Part shown: piece by piece, positions 1 to 11,378 of the stretch
Numbering within the stretch: position 1 is the stretch's first letter
Layout of the letters: each line of letters opens with the position of its first letter
From: Vanrija pseudolonga
Taxonomy: Eukaryota; Basidiomycota; Tremellomycetes; Trichosporonales; Trichosporonaceae
Assembly (NCBI RefSeq): GCF_020906515.1
Contig: NC_085849.1
Coordinates: 62,001 to 126,000 of the forward strand
Reading direction: 5' to 3'
DNA length: 64,000 nt
Notes under the pieces: generated by a model
What the model was told of the DNA's origin: nothing
The model's input: the letters and a program-made list of their open reading frames with translations, nothing else
Database searches by the model: none
Made by a program: the position numbers and the translations under genes

Positions 1-1
1 C

Positions 2-340
2 TCCGACAAGTTCTGGGACTTCCGCGACGACTGGGTCGAGACTGAGCCCGCGCTCGACTACAGCTCGAGCTTCCCCGCCATCGCGGCGTACAAGATCGCC
101 ACGGGCGCCGACGACCCGTACTATGTCCACCTGGAGGCCGGGACGGCCGTGAACCCGAAGGGCGTGCCATGCGACAACGCGCTTCCGTGTGAACCCAAGA
201 AGAAGCTCAAGGGTGGGGCGATCGCGGGCATTGTGGTTGGCAGCGTCGTCGGTGCGGCACTGATCGGGGCTGTGGCGTGGCTCATCATTCGCAGGCGCCG
301 CGCCAGTGGCTACGACGAAAGCCCCGCTGTAACAAAGTAG
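2..340 (+). CDS. Glycoside hydrolase family 9 (endoglucanase-type), 3' end, membrane-anchored
   Basis: The window opens inside a gene; the last 112 codons are visible. The segment FWDFRDDWVETEPALDYSS fits the second GH9 active-site signature ([FYW]-x-D-x4-[FYW]-x3-E-x-[STA]-x3-N-[STA]) at every position except the final Asn, which is Ser. The Glu in TEPALDY would be the catalytic acid. After a short Pro/Lys-rich linker with two cysteines comes a Gly/Ala/Val-rich transmembrane helix (from IAGIVVGSV to AVAWLII) and then RRRR and a short cytoplasmic tail. The enzyme would therefore sit on the plasma membrane facing the wall, cutting beta-1,4-glucan or a related wall polymer. Family known, substrate inferred. 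The catalytic domain upstream lies outside the window. Confidence 0.75.
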   Translation, partial: SDKFWDFRDDWVETEPALDYSSSFPAIAAYKIATGADDPYYVHLEAGTAVNPKGVPCDNALPCEPKKKLKGGAIAGIVVGSVVGAALIGAVAWLIIRRRRASGYDESPAVTK

Positions 341-475
341 CTCGAAACAAGTTGCCAAGAAGTGAAACACATCGTGCCGCCCGCTCGAGAGCAAGACGTA
401 CAGAAGAGACAAACGTCGGGTCGCCCGCCCTCATGTGAACTGGTCCTAATTATGCATATACTACAACACGACTCT

Positions 476-2420
476 CTATGCCTTGCACTCTGGCTCTGTC
501 ACCTGGTCGACCACCTGGGGACCGGTGTAGTGTTTCCGGCTGTACGCAAACCAGTTGACCGTGGCGAGGAGCATGGCGACGCCGATGACTGGTGCCGTGT
601 AGTTCATCGTGCTGCCGTTGACAGTTGACGTGGCGGGGAAGCAGAACATGACGGCCGTGAAGAGGCCCCATGATATGGCGATGGCGTAGCAGATTCCGCC
701 AAAGACCTTGCCAAGGGAGAACTGAGGCTTGAGCTCGAGGATGGTGCTGCGGCCCTTGATCGCAACGACGATAACTGGGAGGATTAGAGGGGCTCCAACA
801 AAGTACTCACTTGGAATGAGGTACGAGATGCCCAGGGCCACCAGTGTGGTGGACAGAATAGAGCTGAACATGGCCGAGCTCCCGAGGTACAAGAGCCCGA
901 TCACCACGCTGACGCACCACGGCACGACGAGCGCAGGGATAGGGGCGTTGAGGCGCTTGTTGACCTTGCGGAAGAACTTGGAGCAGACAACGGCCTCATC
1001 CTCGGCGAGGTTGAGCGTGATGCGGCTCGCCGTGGTCAGGGTCGCCTGCGAGCCGATAAGGGTGCCGATGTACGGGATCAGCGTGAGGCAGGTCGCGCCG
1101 ACCCGGCTTCCAGTGGCTTGGTATAGGATGGTGACTAGTGGCCCGGCCGTGCTCGTGATCACGGCGTCAATGTCGGTGATGGTGAACATGAGGCAGAGAA
1201 CCACGATGAAGGTGGAGACGCAGCCAAAGACAACCGTCGCGGAGATGCAGCGTGGCGCGTCGCGGCGGGGGTTGGGCATCTCGTCGATGACATGGGCCAC
1301 GGCATCGACTAGAGTGGGATGAGCGGCAGTCCAGCATCGTAGTCTGGTGCAACTCACAGCAAGTAATCGTAAAAGTCGGCTGCACCATGCCGGTCATGAA
1401 AAGCACAAAGTTTCCCCAGTCCGAGTCCTGCCCGTCAGCCACGCACCAACCCCTCATCCACCCACATTAATAAACGTCGTAAAGACAAACTTTGCAGACT
1501 GGAACATTGGCTCGGTGCTCTTCGTGCCGGCACAAGCGAGGGTCGCGACGATGAGGATCACTGCTCCACCGGCCAGCCAGAAAATGCCGATAAAATCAAA
1601 CATGTGCAGGTGGCGGCTGGCAAACGTGTTGATAACGAGCGAGATGGTGAGGCACAGCACGTAGAGGAGGAAAAAGTGCCATGGCTCGAGAACAAAGTCT
1701 GGGTTCCACAGGCAGACGAGGTAATATGTCATGTTTGTCGTGACGCTAGCTGCGCCGCTGAACATGATGCACCCTGCGGTGTGAGATTAATCACAAAGCC
1801 AGCCAACCACTTACATCCAGCCCAGGCGAGCCAGCCGTCGTAGTAGCTCAGAATTGTGCCCCAGCGGGTCGGCACCGCCGTGGTGGTCAAACTGCGGTTG
1901 GCGTGCGTGACGAGATATGTCCAGCCGTACTGCGCCGATTGGGATGGCCAGATCGAGCACAGCTCGGAAAGGCAGAGCGCGATGGATACCTGGCCGACTC
2001 CGGCGATGAGCTCGCCCCAGAGCACAACAACCGGGCCACCTTGTGATATGCCCTACATAGGTGTCAGTTTTTTTGTCAGAAATCAGCTTCTTGAGACATA
2101 CGACGTTGAGAGTCATCGTGGCGATGATCCAGGACTAAGAGTCAGCGAGTCCCAAGTGGAGCAAGGCACCTACATTGAGGATGACAAAAGCCATGCCGAG
2201 GGAGGAGAAGACTGGGGTCAGAGGTGACGGATTGGTGCCACGTACAGCTAAACTGCTTGATGAGGTGGGGGTTGGATTCACCAGCTACAGAGTTGACGGA
2301 CACAAGTGTTGTCGGTCCCGACTTGTCCTTCTCCTCGAGGGGAGGGGTGGACTGGCCCGAGTGCGGGAGGGTCGGCATGGCCTCGATGGTTGGTGAGGGG
2401 GACTTGACTCTAATTCCCAT
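476..2420 (-). CDS. Amino acid/choline/GABA permease, APC superfamily
   Basis: Seven exons give 564 residues: 2246-2420, 2174-2211, 2102-2134, 1815-2052, 1466-1773, 1358-1427 and 476-1308 (phases all agree). The N-terminal ~57 residues are hydrophilic; about twelve hydrophobic helices follow. Family landmarks are GISQGGPVVVLWGELIAG in helix 2, and FDAVAHVIDEMPNPRRDAP, which matches the loop after helix 6-7 of fungal choline (Hnm1) and GABA (Uga4) permeases. It should import a small amine or amino acid across the plasma membrane by proton symport. The exact substrate cannot be read from the sequence. Three GATAAG motifs lie 160-360 bp upstream, suggesting nitrogen catabolite control. Its 3' end faces that of the GH9 gene. 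Confidence 0.85.
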
Positions 2421-3454
2421 GATCGCGAGACGGAGAGTTGCTGTGATCGCCTCGAGTGGAGCAGCTTGTGCTTTTGTACAAGTATCCCGAGGCTATCCAG
2501 AGCCCGTCGCAGCTCGATCTCACCTCCCGGTCGATACCGGACGACGCACGGCGTAGCCACAATCAAGCAAGTGCCACGGATAAGGTCAGCTATCGAGTGG
2601 AGCGGCGGCCAGGCTATCGACCGAGCTAAGGCCGCCTATTCGACAGCGCGCGAGGAATGGCACATGCATGTAATCTAGTTACGTGGGTGTCGTGAGAGTT
2701 GCAGTGGTGCACAGTGCACACAGTGCAAGCGCCACGAGATAAGAAACGGCAAAAAATAGTTCCGCGAGGCGCGATAAGAGTCTATGTGGCGTTGGCGAGG
2801 GAGCCGCACGCTCTCGAACAACTCTGGACGGCTATTTCGGGGGTTCGCGGGTGGTGCCGCGGTACCCCGGTTGATGCGAGACAGTCTGGCTCAGCCCATC
2901 GCGGTCCCCCGCACTATCGGGGCGAGTTAGCCGCTGGCGCAAGGGACGGAGAACGTGCTTGCTGCGGGGTGAGCGAGGATGCGGAGATCAGCGAGGGGGA
3001 GCGGGTATTGGCCAAGTGTGGGGCCCGGGCGAGGTATCCGTGCTTCGTGGCTCGGCGATAGGGCAGAGGACGAGAGGGAGAGACGAAGACTGACGCGCCG
3101 GCCATCGAGATTTAGTCCGTCGCACTCCGCGGATCCCGGCGGGCGGACTGTGCCGCTGCGCATGGAGTCTGTCAGTGGGTGTAGTCACTGGTGGAGTTAA
3201 GGAGGCGCCGTCAACGACGTCTGCTCTTGCTTTCGGACGCACCTGATTGGCGCTGTATGACAGTGCTATGTGACAAAGTGACAGCTATGTGCCAGTCATG
3301 ACATGCAAGTGACAAACGCACCCAATCACGGCCCGCAGTGACGTCCATCCGTCGCACTTCCTCTGTCCGCCACACCGTGCCACACTCGTTGTCAAGATTT
3401 TATGCATTCTATCCACTTGTTCGCTTCAACCCCCACAGCAAAAACTCTATGCTA
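2421..3454. other. Intergenic region upstream of permease
   Basis: This 1 kb stretch holds no frame that looks coding. Its only recognisable content is the GATA-type motif group near the permease start, annotated separately, and the presumed 3' flank of the agmatinase gene. Confidence 0.5.
2579..2778. promoter_or_regulatory. Three GATAAG motifs upstream of permease
   Basis: GATAAG occurs at 2579-2584, 2738-2743 and 2773-2778, three copies in 200 bp. Fungal GATA factors of the AreA/Gat1 type bind GATAAG, usually in pairs, at nitrogen-regulated genes. A permease starting 159 bp away is a natural target. Motifs seen; binding inferred. Confidence 0.45.
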
Positions 3455-4694
3455 CTACTTCTTCCCGACCATGTCACTCAGCGGTCCCTTCTTGACCATG
3501 ATGCTCATGACCTCGTAGAGGACATCGGCGGCAGCCATGGTCGTGTGCTCGGCGTTGGTGTCGTAAGCGGGCTAAAATGTCAGCAATAGTCGGTTACAAC
3601 TCAAGCTGGCTACTCACAGCAACCTCGACAATGTCAGCAGCGACAAGGTTGAGGTCTTCGAGACCGCGGAGGATGGTGCGCAGCTCGCGGGTGGACCAGC
3701 CGCCAGTCTCGGGGGTTCCCGTCGCAGGCGCAAACGCGGGGTCGAGCGTGTCAATGTCGATGGACAGGTAAACAGGGTTTTTGGTGCCCACACGGTCGAG
3801 AATGCGCTTGATAATACCCTGCGTGCCGATGGTGTCGACCTCGCGGGCCTCGACAATCTCGAAGCCGCAGTAGCCGTCGTTCTCGTAGTCGCTAGGTCCC
3901 GAAAGCGTCGTGCGGATACCACCGTGGATGTTGGAGTGGTTGGAAAGGAGGCCCTCCTGGGCAGCATGCCAGAAGTACGTGCCGTGGTTGACGGCCGCGA
4001 CGTCGCTGGGAGAGCCGCCAAACACCTTGGGCTTCCACGTGTCGAGGTGCGAGTCGAAGTGGATGACGCTGATGGGGCCGTACGCCTTGTTGATCGAGCG
4101 GAGCAGCGGGAGCGTGATCGTGTGGTCACCACCGAGCGTGATGATACGCGGGAGGGTCTTTCCGCCGCGCGCCGGGCCGGGCTTGTAGGCGTTGGTGCTC
4201 GGCGGGCGGGAGAGCAGGTTGTAGTGGCCCTCCTCGATCTGCTTGAGCGCGTACGTGTTGTCATACGACGTGACGGGGATGTCGCCGCAGTCGATGACGG
4301 TCGCCCACGAGTTGAACGGGTTGACGCTCAGCGGCACATTGTAGCCGCCGTAGAGGTTGAGGCGGCGCGAGCCCTGGCGGATACCGCTGGGGCCGAAGCG
4401 CGCGCCGGGGCGGTACGAGGTGCCCGTGTCGAACGGCGCGCCGATGAACGCAATGTCGTACTGCGCCGTCGGGTCCGACAGGCAGTTCTTGTACGGCAGG
4501 CGTCCGAACGTCGTGATGCCCGAGAAGACGGCGTCGGCCTGGGTGCCGCCGTCTCCGGGGAGGCGGTTGTACTGCCTGAACCAGAGCGACTCGGGCGCGC
4601 CCTGGAGCACGGTCTGGTCGTCGTGCTTGTGTCCGCCGGGGTGGGCGGCGGCGAGGGCCACGAGGGCGGAGAGGAGTGCGAGGTGCGGGAGCAT
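3455..4694 (-). CDS. Agmatinase (ureohydrolase), secretory-pathway form
   Basis: Two exons (3618-4694, 3455-3571; 46-nt intron) encode 397 residues. Agmatinase hydrolyses agmatine to putrescine and urea. Manganese-binding motifs of the arginase/agmatinase family are present in order: GGDHTIT, HFDSHLDTW (the DxHxD site) and SIDIDTLDPAFAPATGTPE. The start was placed at MLPHLALLSALVALAAAHPGG because this is a clear signal peptide; an upstream in-frame Met would bury it. A secreted or vacuolar agmatinase is known in many filamentous fungi and basidiomycetes, so the signal is not an artefact. The His/Asp-rich HPGGHKHDD follows the cleavage site. It is divergent from the MATE gene and shares GATA-type motifs with it. 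Confidence 0.9.
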
Positions 4695-5232
4695 GGTACT
4701 TGGAGGTGGTGGCGATGGTGGTGAGAACTTGGAGAGCGCGCAAGTGTCCTTCTTATATCCCAGCAGAGGAGCCCGCGTCGAGACTGGCGTCGACTTGGAC
4801 GTCATCGACTTATCCCCCGGCTCAACTCTCCAAGACTACTCATCCATCGGCGACGTACTCCACACCAATCGCCTCCTCCCGTCGCGCAATGAGCCTAAAC
4901 CAGTATTGTGCCGACTTGACCATGCATCGGGATCTCTCGCCATGTCGTCGGCGCGAAGCATGCACGCTCACAAGGAGCGGATATCGCGGCCAAAGCGAAA
5001 TGGAGGCGGGCTACCTCGCCACAAGGCTATCTCGCCCCGGTGCGGCGACCCAGTCCGGGACCCTTATCTCTCCGCAAGATAAGGCGGTGTGCAGCCCACG
5101 CCTCCGTACCCTCCGACTCTGCTCCATATCCGAGGCAGCGCAACTTCACAGGCACACAGCGGCGAGCCATGTACCCATAAAACCACCCCAGTGGCATGCA
5201 TGCATGTGGCACCCACCCCAACCACCACCACC
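4695..5232. promoter_or_regulatory. Shared divergent promoter, agmatinase / MATE
   Basis: The 538-bp region between two divergent starts contains CTTATC at 4809-4814 and 5063-5068 and GATAAG at 5078-5083, the last two forming an inverted pair 9 bp apart. Paired GATA elements are typical of nitrogen-regulated fungal promoters. An open frame crosses this region in the MATE direction but has no coding character. Confidence 0.4.
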
Positions 5233-6745
5233 ATGTCGTCCTACTACCCCGAACCGACTGAACGCACGCCGCTCATCACGGCGGGCGAGGGCGAGGACAA
5301 GGCGTCGTCCCGCGGGCACGAGGTGCGCGAGTACCTCGCCGAGACGGTCATCCTGCTCAAGGCCTCGATCCCCGTCATTCTCGCGTACACGCTGCAGAAC
5401 AGCCTGCAGACGGGCTCGGTGCTCATCGTCGGCCGGCTCAGCCCCGAGGCGCTCGCCACCGCCGCTTTTTCATACATGTTCGCCATGGCGACCGCGTGGC
5501 TCATCGCCTTGGGCGGCACAACGGCACTCGATACCCTCGGCAGCAGCGCGTTCACCGGCTCGACCAACAAGCACGACCTCGGCATGCTGCTCCAGCGCGG
5601 GATTATCGTGCTCTCCGCATTTTATGCCGCCGTTGCCTGCTTGTGGTGGTTCTCAGAGCCCGTCTTCCGTGCACTCGGGCAGGAGGAGTTTATCTGTACC
5701 CAGTCTGCCATGTTCCTGCGCGTACTCATCCCCGGCGGTCTTGGATACGTGTGGTTCGAGTCACTCAAGAAGTACCTCCAGGCGCAGGGTAAGTTGGCCT
5801 CCCTCTCCAATCCACTGTCGGCCGCCACTCACACACCCAGGCATCTACCGCCCGGCGACCTACGTCCTGAGCCTCACGGCGCCCTTCAACGCATACCTGA
5901 ACTACATGTTCGTCTACCGCCTCAAGATGGGCCTCTACGGCGCACCCTTCGCCACCGGCATCTCCTACTGGCTCTCGTTCCTCTGCCTGCTCTTCTACAC
6001 TGTCTACGTAGACGGCTGGCAATGCTGGGGCGGGCTGCAGCTCCGCCGCGCCTGCCAGAACCTCGTACCGTTCGCCAAGCTGGCGATCATGGGCGTCGTG
6101 CACGTCGGCACCGAGTGGTGGGCGTTTGAAATCGTCGCGCTCGCTGCTGGGCGTCTCGGCACAATCCCCCTCGCGGCGCAGAGCGTCATCATGACGGCCG
6201 ACCAGGTGATCAACACAATTCCCTTCGGGCTCGGCGTCGCGGCCTCATCCCGCGTCGGCAACCTCCTCGGATCGCAGAAGCCGCGGGGTGCTGCCCGGTC
6301 GGCGAACGCCGCCGCTGTGCTCTCCATCGGAATGGGCACGCTCGTGCTTGTCGTCCTCATGGGCACCCGGAACGTCTTTGGCCGCATCTTCAACGACGAC
6401 GACCGCGTCGTCAGCCTCGTGGCCGATATCATGCCCTACGTCGCGTTGTTCCAGATCGCCGACGGGCTGAACGGTTCTTGCGGCGGTTCGCTCCGTGGCA
6501 TGGGTAAGCAGTGGATCGGCGCTGCGGTCAACCTGGCTAGTTATTACGGTGCCGCGCTACCCGGAGGCATCTACCTCGCATTCCACGGCTGGGGACTCGA
6601 GGGCCTCTGGATCGGCCAGTGCGTTGCGCTGTACCTCGTTGGCCTCCTCGAGTGGATCATCGTCAGCCGGAGCAACTGGGAAGACGAGTGCCGGTTGTCC
6701 CTCAAGCGGCTCGAGGATGACGACGGGCACGGCGGCGGCCATTGA
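5233..6745 (+). CDS. MATE family multidrug/toxin efflux transporter
   Basis: Two exons (5233-5788, 5841-6745) with a 52-nt phase-1 intron give 486 residues. After a hydrophilic head (MSSYYPEPTERTPLIT) there are about twelve transmembrane helices in two similar halves. Recognisable MATE features are ALDTLGSSAFTGS after helix 2 (compare ALETLCGQAFGA in the family) and AQSVIMTADQVINTIPFGLG with ASSRVGNLLGS in the second half. Fungal MATE proteins exchange protons or sodium for organic cations at the plasma or vacuolar membrane. Agmatine or polyamine export is conceivable given the divergent agmatinase but is only inference. Tail is His/Gly/Asp-rich. Confidence 0.9.
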
Positions 6746-6851
6746 GCGCTGTGAGGTTGTGGATGTAGTCTTAGATGCTCTTCAGATCGTATGAAGTGAT
6801 GTACTCGCCTGCAATACAACTAATACATAGGAGGAAATGTTCAACAACAGT

Positions 6852-8929
6852 CTAACATATCAAGGTCGCCCGCCCAGCCTCGGTCATGACGTTGGGCCAC
6901 CGGCACCCTTCATCATCCATACCTTCCCCCATCCGCTTCCAGCACTCCTCCGAGACAAACTGGAGCGACTGCACCTCGAACACGGCCACATACTCCATGG
7001 TAATGAAGATAGCACGGGCCGAGTCGCGAGCGTCCGGGTCCTCGAGAACCGAGCACGCGACCATGAGCGGCTGAGATGTCAGCACGAGCCAACGCACGAA
7101 CGCACGCACGCACGTGCCGTCACTCACAATCTGCATGAACTCGGGCTTATCCCCAGCCTCCAAGCACAGCTCGATGACGGCCCGCGCGCTCGCCTGGACG
7201 TCCGGGTTCATCTTGTTGTACGAGTACACCTGCGTGAGGAGGATGATACGGCTCGCGTGCCATAGCGCAAGCGAGCCAATCTGTACGCGCGCCGAGGATA
7301 GCTGCGTCGAGTTCTCGTACCTCCATCGATGGAGCTCGGCCTTGGCATTGGCTGCGCGTTGCGAGAGCTCGAGTTCTCGAGGCCCAGTAGCCGTGTTGGT
7401 CGGGATCTGCATCTCGTGGAGCTGCACAGGGCCGGATACACGCTCATACTCTGCACGCTCGGCGGCACAGCGCACGATGTTGGTGGATATCGCGAGCAGT
7501 GCAGGGTGCATGGCTGTAAAGTTCTCGAGCCAGTGCCACTCGAGGTCGGACGAGGCTGCAATTGGTCCGATAGCGCGCAGTTCACCCCACCATGCCAAGT
7601 CGCCAGTGAGGAGCGCAGGCGCCGTCATCGTGTTGAGCGACACTAATGGCGTCGTCAGTTGCGTGCGGGTCTGAGATTGCCGGAAACTCACCGACAAAGT
7701 CCCAGAACGCGACGTGGCCAATGAGGAGCCTGCGCAGCGGAGTTGGCGCGTAGCCGCTCCCAAACAGCATCTCCTTGGGCCCACCTCGGTGGCGGACAGA
7801 CATGACGACGTATCGCCAGATTTCGCGCCAGTGCGTGCTAGCGGCAAACACGTCGCACATGAGCAGCGTCAAGGCCGCGGCGAGGAACGTGTCGCTCTCC
7901 ACCTCGGGACCCCCGCCCTTGATAACGTCCCTGAGCCCGCATGCACTCAGTGCACGATGCCGGTGCGCAATGCCATGATAATCGGCATCGTCGACTTGTT
8001 CCGTGTTCTTGAGCTGGATGCTACCAGTGTCAGCAGAGCAGGCGTGACAGCCACCCACCTGTACAAATGTGTGGCTCCGAATGAGAGCAACGCCGACTTT
8101 AGGGCCCTCGTGCTTGGCGTCTCTTGTGGGAGGAAACACAGCCGCGCAACGTGTTCTACCCAAGGATTGTTCTTCTCGCTCGTGACCATGATGGAGAGGG
8201 TGTACATGAGGCAGTGGTGGAACTGGCGCGTGCGTCAGACGTAGCCACCTCGCAGAGTCCACTCACACATCGTCTCTCCACTTCGCTAGGAAACCACTGC
8301 ATGAAGACCGACGGAGGATCAGTTGGGCCGTTGTAAAACTTGCCCATGCGAGTCTGTCGGAAGAGGGCAGCCGGCGCTTCAAACTTGAACCACCCCCGCT
8401 CGCGCGACACGGGCGAAGGACAGCCTGGGCAGTCCGAATGCTGGGCATGGTCCACCGAGTGCCGCGACGCCGGGGTCAGGGGCGACAGGCTGCTCTCGCT
8501 CGTCTTGTGGTCGTGGTTGTGGACCGTCAGCGGGGGCGGGCGAGCTTCCCGCTTCGATTTGATATCTGGCTTCGCGTCGTCGGCCTCCTCGCTGATCGTG
8601 TCGGGTTCCCGCTTCAACTTGAGGCGGTACTCGTGTCGGCTGGCGAGCGACGCGGCGATCTTGTCATCGCTGAACGTCTTCTTGTCTGGGTAACGGCACT
8701 TGGATGTGTCAGCTGGAAGGTAACGCGTGCTGCGGCCATCGTACCTCTGCATTGAACTTGCGACACCGGCCACACGATGGTTGCTCTACATCGACGTCAG
8801 CGACGAGCTGCATAAGCGCGCAAGCTCACCCTCATCGCACTTTACGCGCCGAGACCGGCAGACCAGGCAGCCGGCCCTTGATCGAGGGCGTGGGGCAGGG
8901 CGGTCGCTGGACCTGGGCGCTGGCGGCAT
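6852..8929 (-). CDS. Zn(II)2Cys6 fungal transcription factor
   Basis: Seven exons yield 599 residues: 8830-8929, 8745-8785, 8267-8698, 8059-8222, 7692-8020, 7128-7642 and 6852-7070. The binuclear zinc cluster spans residues 21-48 with perfect spacing C-x2-C-x6-C-x6-C-x2-C-x6-C (CLVCRSRRVKC ... SCGRCRKFNAEC); its last Cys is the first codon of exon 3. A basic, Ser/Pro-rich linker (residues 49-190) follows, then a long mostly helical region typical of the fungal-specific regulatory domain. It would bind CGG-type half-sites in the nucleus. Its 3' end converges on the MATE gene 107 bp away; whether it regulates that transporter is unknown. Confidence 0.88.
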
Positions 8930-9830
8930 CGTTTAGGTGTGCTTGGCAGCGAGTGATCCACCACCTGGTTGCGGGGTAAACAAACAAGGCGGGGGGATGA
9001 GCGGTGGGCAGAGATTGTCGTGAAGTCTAGATCGGCGACAGTGCTGATGCAAGACGAGCTCGCACTGCACTGCATGGCTGTGTTGCTTGAGAACACGGGG
9101 CTTATCAATTTGCTAGGCGTGAAATAGATTGGTCGAGAGATAAGGGTGCAAGTGCGCCGTGGCGTGCATCGGAGGAGGTCGCTAGTCGCGATCCGGCCTC
9201 TGACTCGGGTCTACTGCTCGGTAGCCGGGGCTGGGAGCACCCCCGCACCCCCGCAGGGCCGCTACATCATGCAAGTTGATTCTGGCAGAACAGAACGTTG
9301 TTGTTGTTGCGGCGTTGATAAGGTGAGCCGAGCCGTAGTGCTGGTAAGCCGGCATCAGGCAAAGCTCCGAGATCCCCACAGCCGCGGCTAGTTCCATGAC
9401 TGGCGGATGTGAAGAGTGATAGCGGCGGGTGGGAGTTCGATGGGGGTATGCGGCCGTCCAGCATCGTTGATGAGCGAGTGGGCCAAGTTGCGAGCTGCTC
9501 AACAACCTGCACCAACCCAACAGAAGTCATAACCGCGTGACTTGTGCATGCCACTGACCCCGTGATCCACAACGACGACGGGCTTGGCAGGCCGCGACTC
9601 GAGACGGCCTCGACATCAGATTGCTTTCGCCAAGACTTACCCCGCCTCCCATGTCCACCATGTCATCAGACTCGAGCTGTGCTACAGACTGACAACCTCC
9701 CCCAACTCATCCCCAGCTCACCACGGCCGAGCTGCTACCCACCCAGCTCCCAGAGCTACCCACCGAGGCGTCGTTCTGGGCTCATGGCGCCGCAAAGCCC
9801 CTCCCACCCCGGCTCAAGGAGCACCTCCGC
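8930..9830. other. Intergenic region, no gene recognised
   Basis: This is the divergent 5' region of the zinc-cluster gene and the following hypothetical gene. The last ~130 bp (from about 9700) is an open in-frame extension of the hypothetical gene and may belong to it. No other feature was recognised. Confidence 0.4.
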
Positions 9831-11378
9831 ATGGTCCTGGACGACGGCAGGCGAGATGCCAACCCCCTGCGGGTATGGAACCAGATGTCTTCGGACCAGC
9901 GGGACACACTCTGGGCGCTCAAGAATCTCGCCATCGACGAGACGCGCTTCTCCTCCGACGCCGACACGTGGCTCCGCGTTGCTTACCGTGCTGTGCTGGA
10001 CCGCATTGTCCGCCGACTCCAACCCGCGCAGGCCCAAGGCGAACAGCTGCAGCCGCTGCTCATCTCCCTCGACTCCCACCGCATCAACTACTGCCATCCG
10101 ACCGACCCAGCCTTTGAGGGCGCGCGGGTCTTCTCACACACGCGCGTGGGGGTCACGGAGCGGCTGTACGCCCGCGCGCTGGACGGGTGGTTCCCCACCA
10201 AGGCGCTCCTCCGTCCCGGGTTTGCGGTACTCGCGCACGCCAACGACGGTAACAGGACGCTGTTTGGCCTCGCCGACGGCATCATGGAGACCCACGCCTT
10301 CCCCCTCGAGTGGTTTAGCGAGGACAGGTCGCTGTACATGCCTCGCGACAAACTCGCGCTCGCGCAACGAGTCCCCGGCGTCAGCAGCATTGAGGAGGGA
10401 CTTCGCATCATTGACGCGGTGATGGCAGAACATTTTCCAAAGGACACTTTCGCGTCGATTGATGCTGCCATCGCCAGAACCGGCACCTGGCTCGCCCGGC
10501 ATGCGATAGCCCTCGCGCTCTTCCGCCTCCTCGCTGCCAACGAGATATCCGGGGCAGTGTACGCCACCGCTGTCGTGTCTGATGCCTTCTTACGATTCTA
10601 CATACTTGGCCCTTCGCGCATCGCGGTGGATATCGGCGACTCGGAATCACGCGCCGAGGAGATGGGCCTGGCGCCAGCTGAGCGTCCAAGTCAGCCCTAC
10701 TCGGCCGTGTTTCGCCACGATACGCTCTTCGACGACATGGAGAACAGGCTGTTCCACGGCTGGACCGACTACAGTCCCGATCTGGCCAAGCGCCCACTTG
10801 TCGAACAGCTCCCAGGCTTCGACCTTGACGGGTTTCAGCGCCTTGTCAATATCACGCAAGCTGCGGTCGTACGAGTAGGCGCGAGCAACCCATTCGAGTG
10901 CCAGCGCATGCCCACACCCATCCAGGACCAGGTGGCAGCCGCCACGATCGATGCACTCGAGGAGGCGGGCTTGCCCGACCACATTGCACGGGTCATCCTC
11001 GAGCTGTCGCTCGGCAACCAGCCCACGGTGGAAGACCGGTACCCATGGCACCCGGCGTACCCAGCCCAGGTGTTTGGGAATGCTCGCCGAATCGCCAAGC
11101 AGATGGAGGAGCTCAACCCTTACAACCGTCCTGGCAGGTTCGCGCCGACCCCTGGGCCAAAGTACCACTCGCCCATGGCCCAGGGGAAGGCGCCGTACGC
11201 CGGGCACGATGTGATCGAAGCAGTTGTCGACAATCTTGCCCGCTTTGTGGCCGTCACTCGAGAGGAGATGGACGAGCTCATCGCGGCGCAGGTCGAGACC
11301 GATCTCAAGCGGTACGACGCGCCTCACGAATCTCCCGGGTCGGAGGCTCGTAAGAACAAGCGCAAGCTGGAGGAGTAG
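9831..11378 (+). CDS. Hypothetical protein, 515 residues from first ATG
   Basis: One long exon encodes a soluble, mixed helix/strand protein of at least 515 residues. No signal peptide, transmembrane helix or familiar motif was found. The tail is basic (KNKRKLEE), possibly a nuclear signal. The frame stays open upstream to about 9697 and reads like coding sequence (ending PPRLKEHLRMVL), so the true start is probably in a small upstream exon. The candidate ATG at 9660 is in the same frame but is followed by a TGA, and no clean phase-compatible donor was found to skip it. The 5' end is therefore unresolved. Probably lineage-specific. Confidence 0.7.
   Translation: MVLDDGRRDANPLRVWNQMSSDQRDTLWALKNLAIDETRFSSDADTWLRVAYRAVLDRIVRRLQPAQAQGEQLQPLLISLDSHRINYCHPTDPAFEGARVFSHTRVGVTERLYARALDGWFPTKALLRPGFAVLAHANDGNRTLFGLADGIMETHAFPLEWFSEDRSLYMPRDKLALAQRVPGVSSIEEGLRIIDAVMAEHFPKDTFASIDAAIARTGTWLARHAIALALFRLLAANEISGAVYATAVVSDAFLRFYILGPSRIAVDIGDSESRAEEMGLAPAERPSQPYSAVFRHDTLFDDMENRLFHGWTDYSPDLAKRPLVEQLPGFDLDGFQRLVNITQAAVVRVGASNPFECQRMPTPIQDQVAAATIDALEEAGLPDHIARVILELSLGNQPTVEDRYPWHPAYPAQVFGNARRIAKQMEELNPYNRPGRFAPTPGPKYHSPMAQGKAPYAGHDVIEAVVDNLARFVAVTREEMDELIAAQVETDLKRYDAPHESPGSEARKNKRKLEE

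Noticed and set aside
3594-4805. Upstream Met extending the agmatinase by 37 residues
   Set aside because: It would place a Lys/Ser/Pro-rich segment before a textbook signal peptide, so the start at 4694 is preferred.
4676-5232. In-frame open extension upstream of the MATE gene
   Set aside because: Its composition is Arg/Ser/Pro-rich and unlike coding sequence, it belongs to a different frame from exon 1, and the start at 5233 gives a normal MATE N-terminus.
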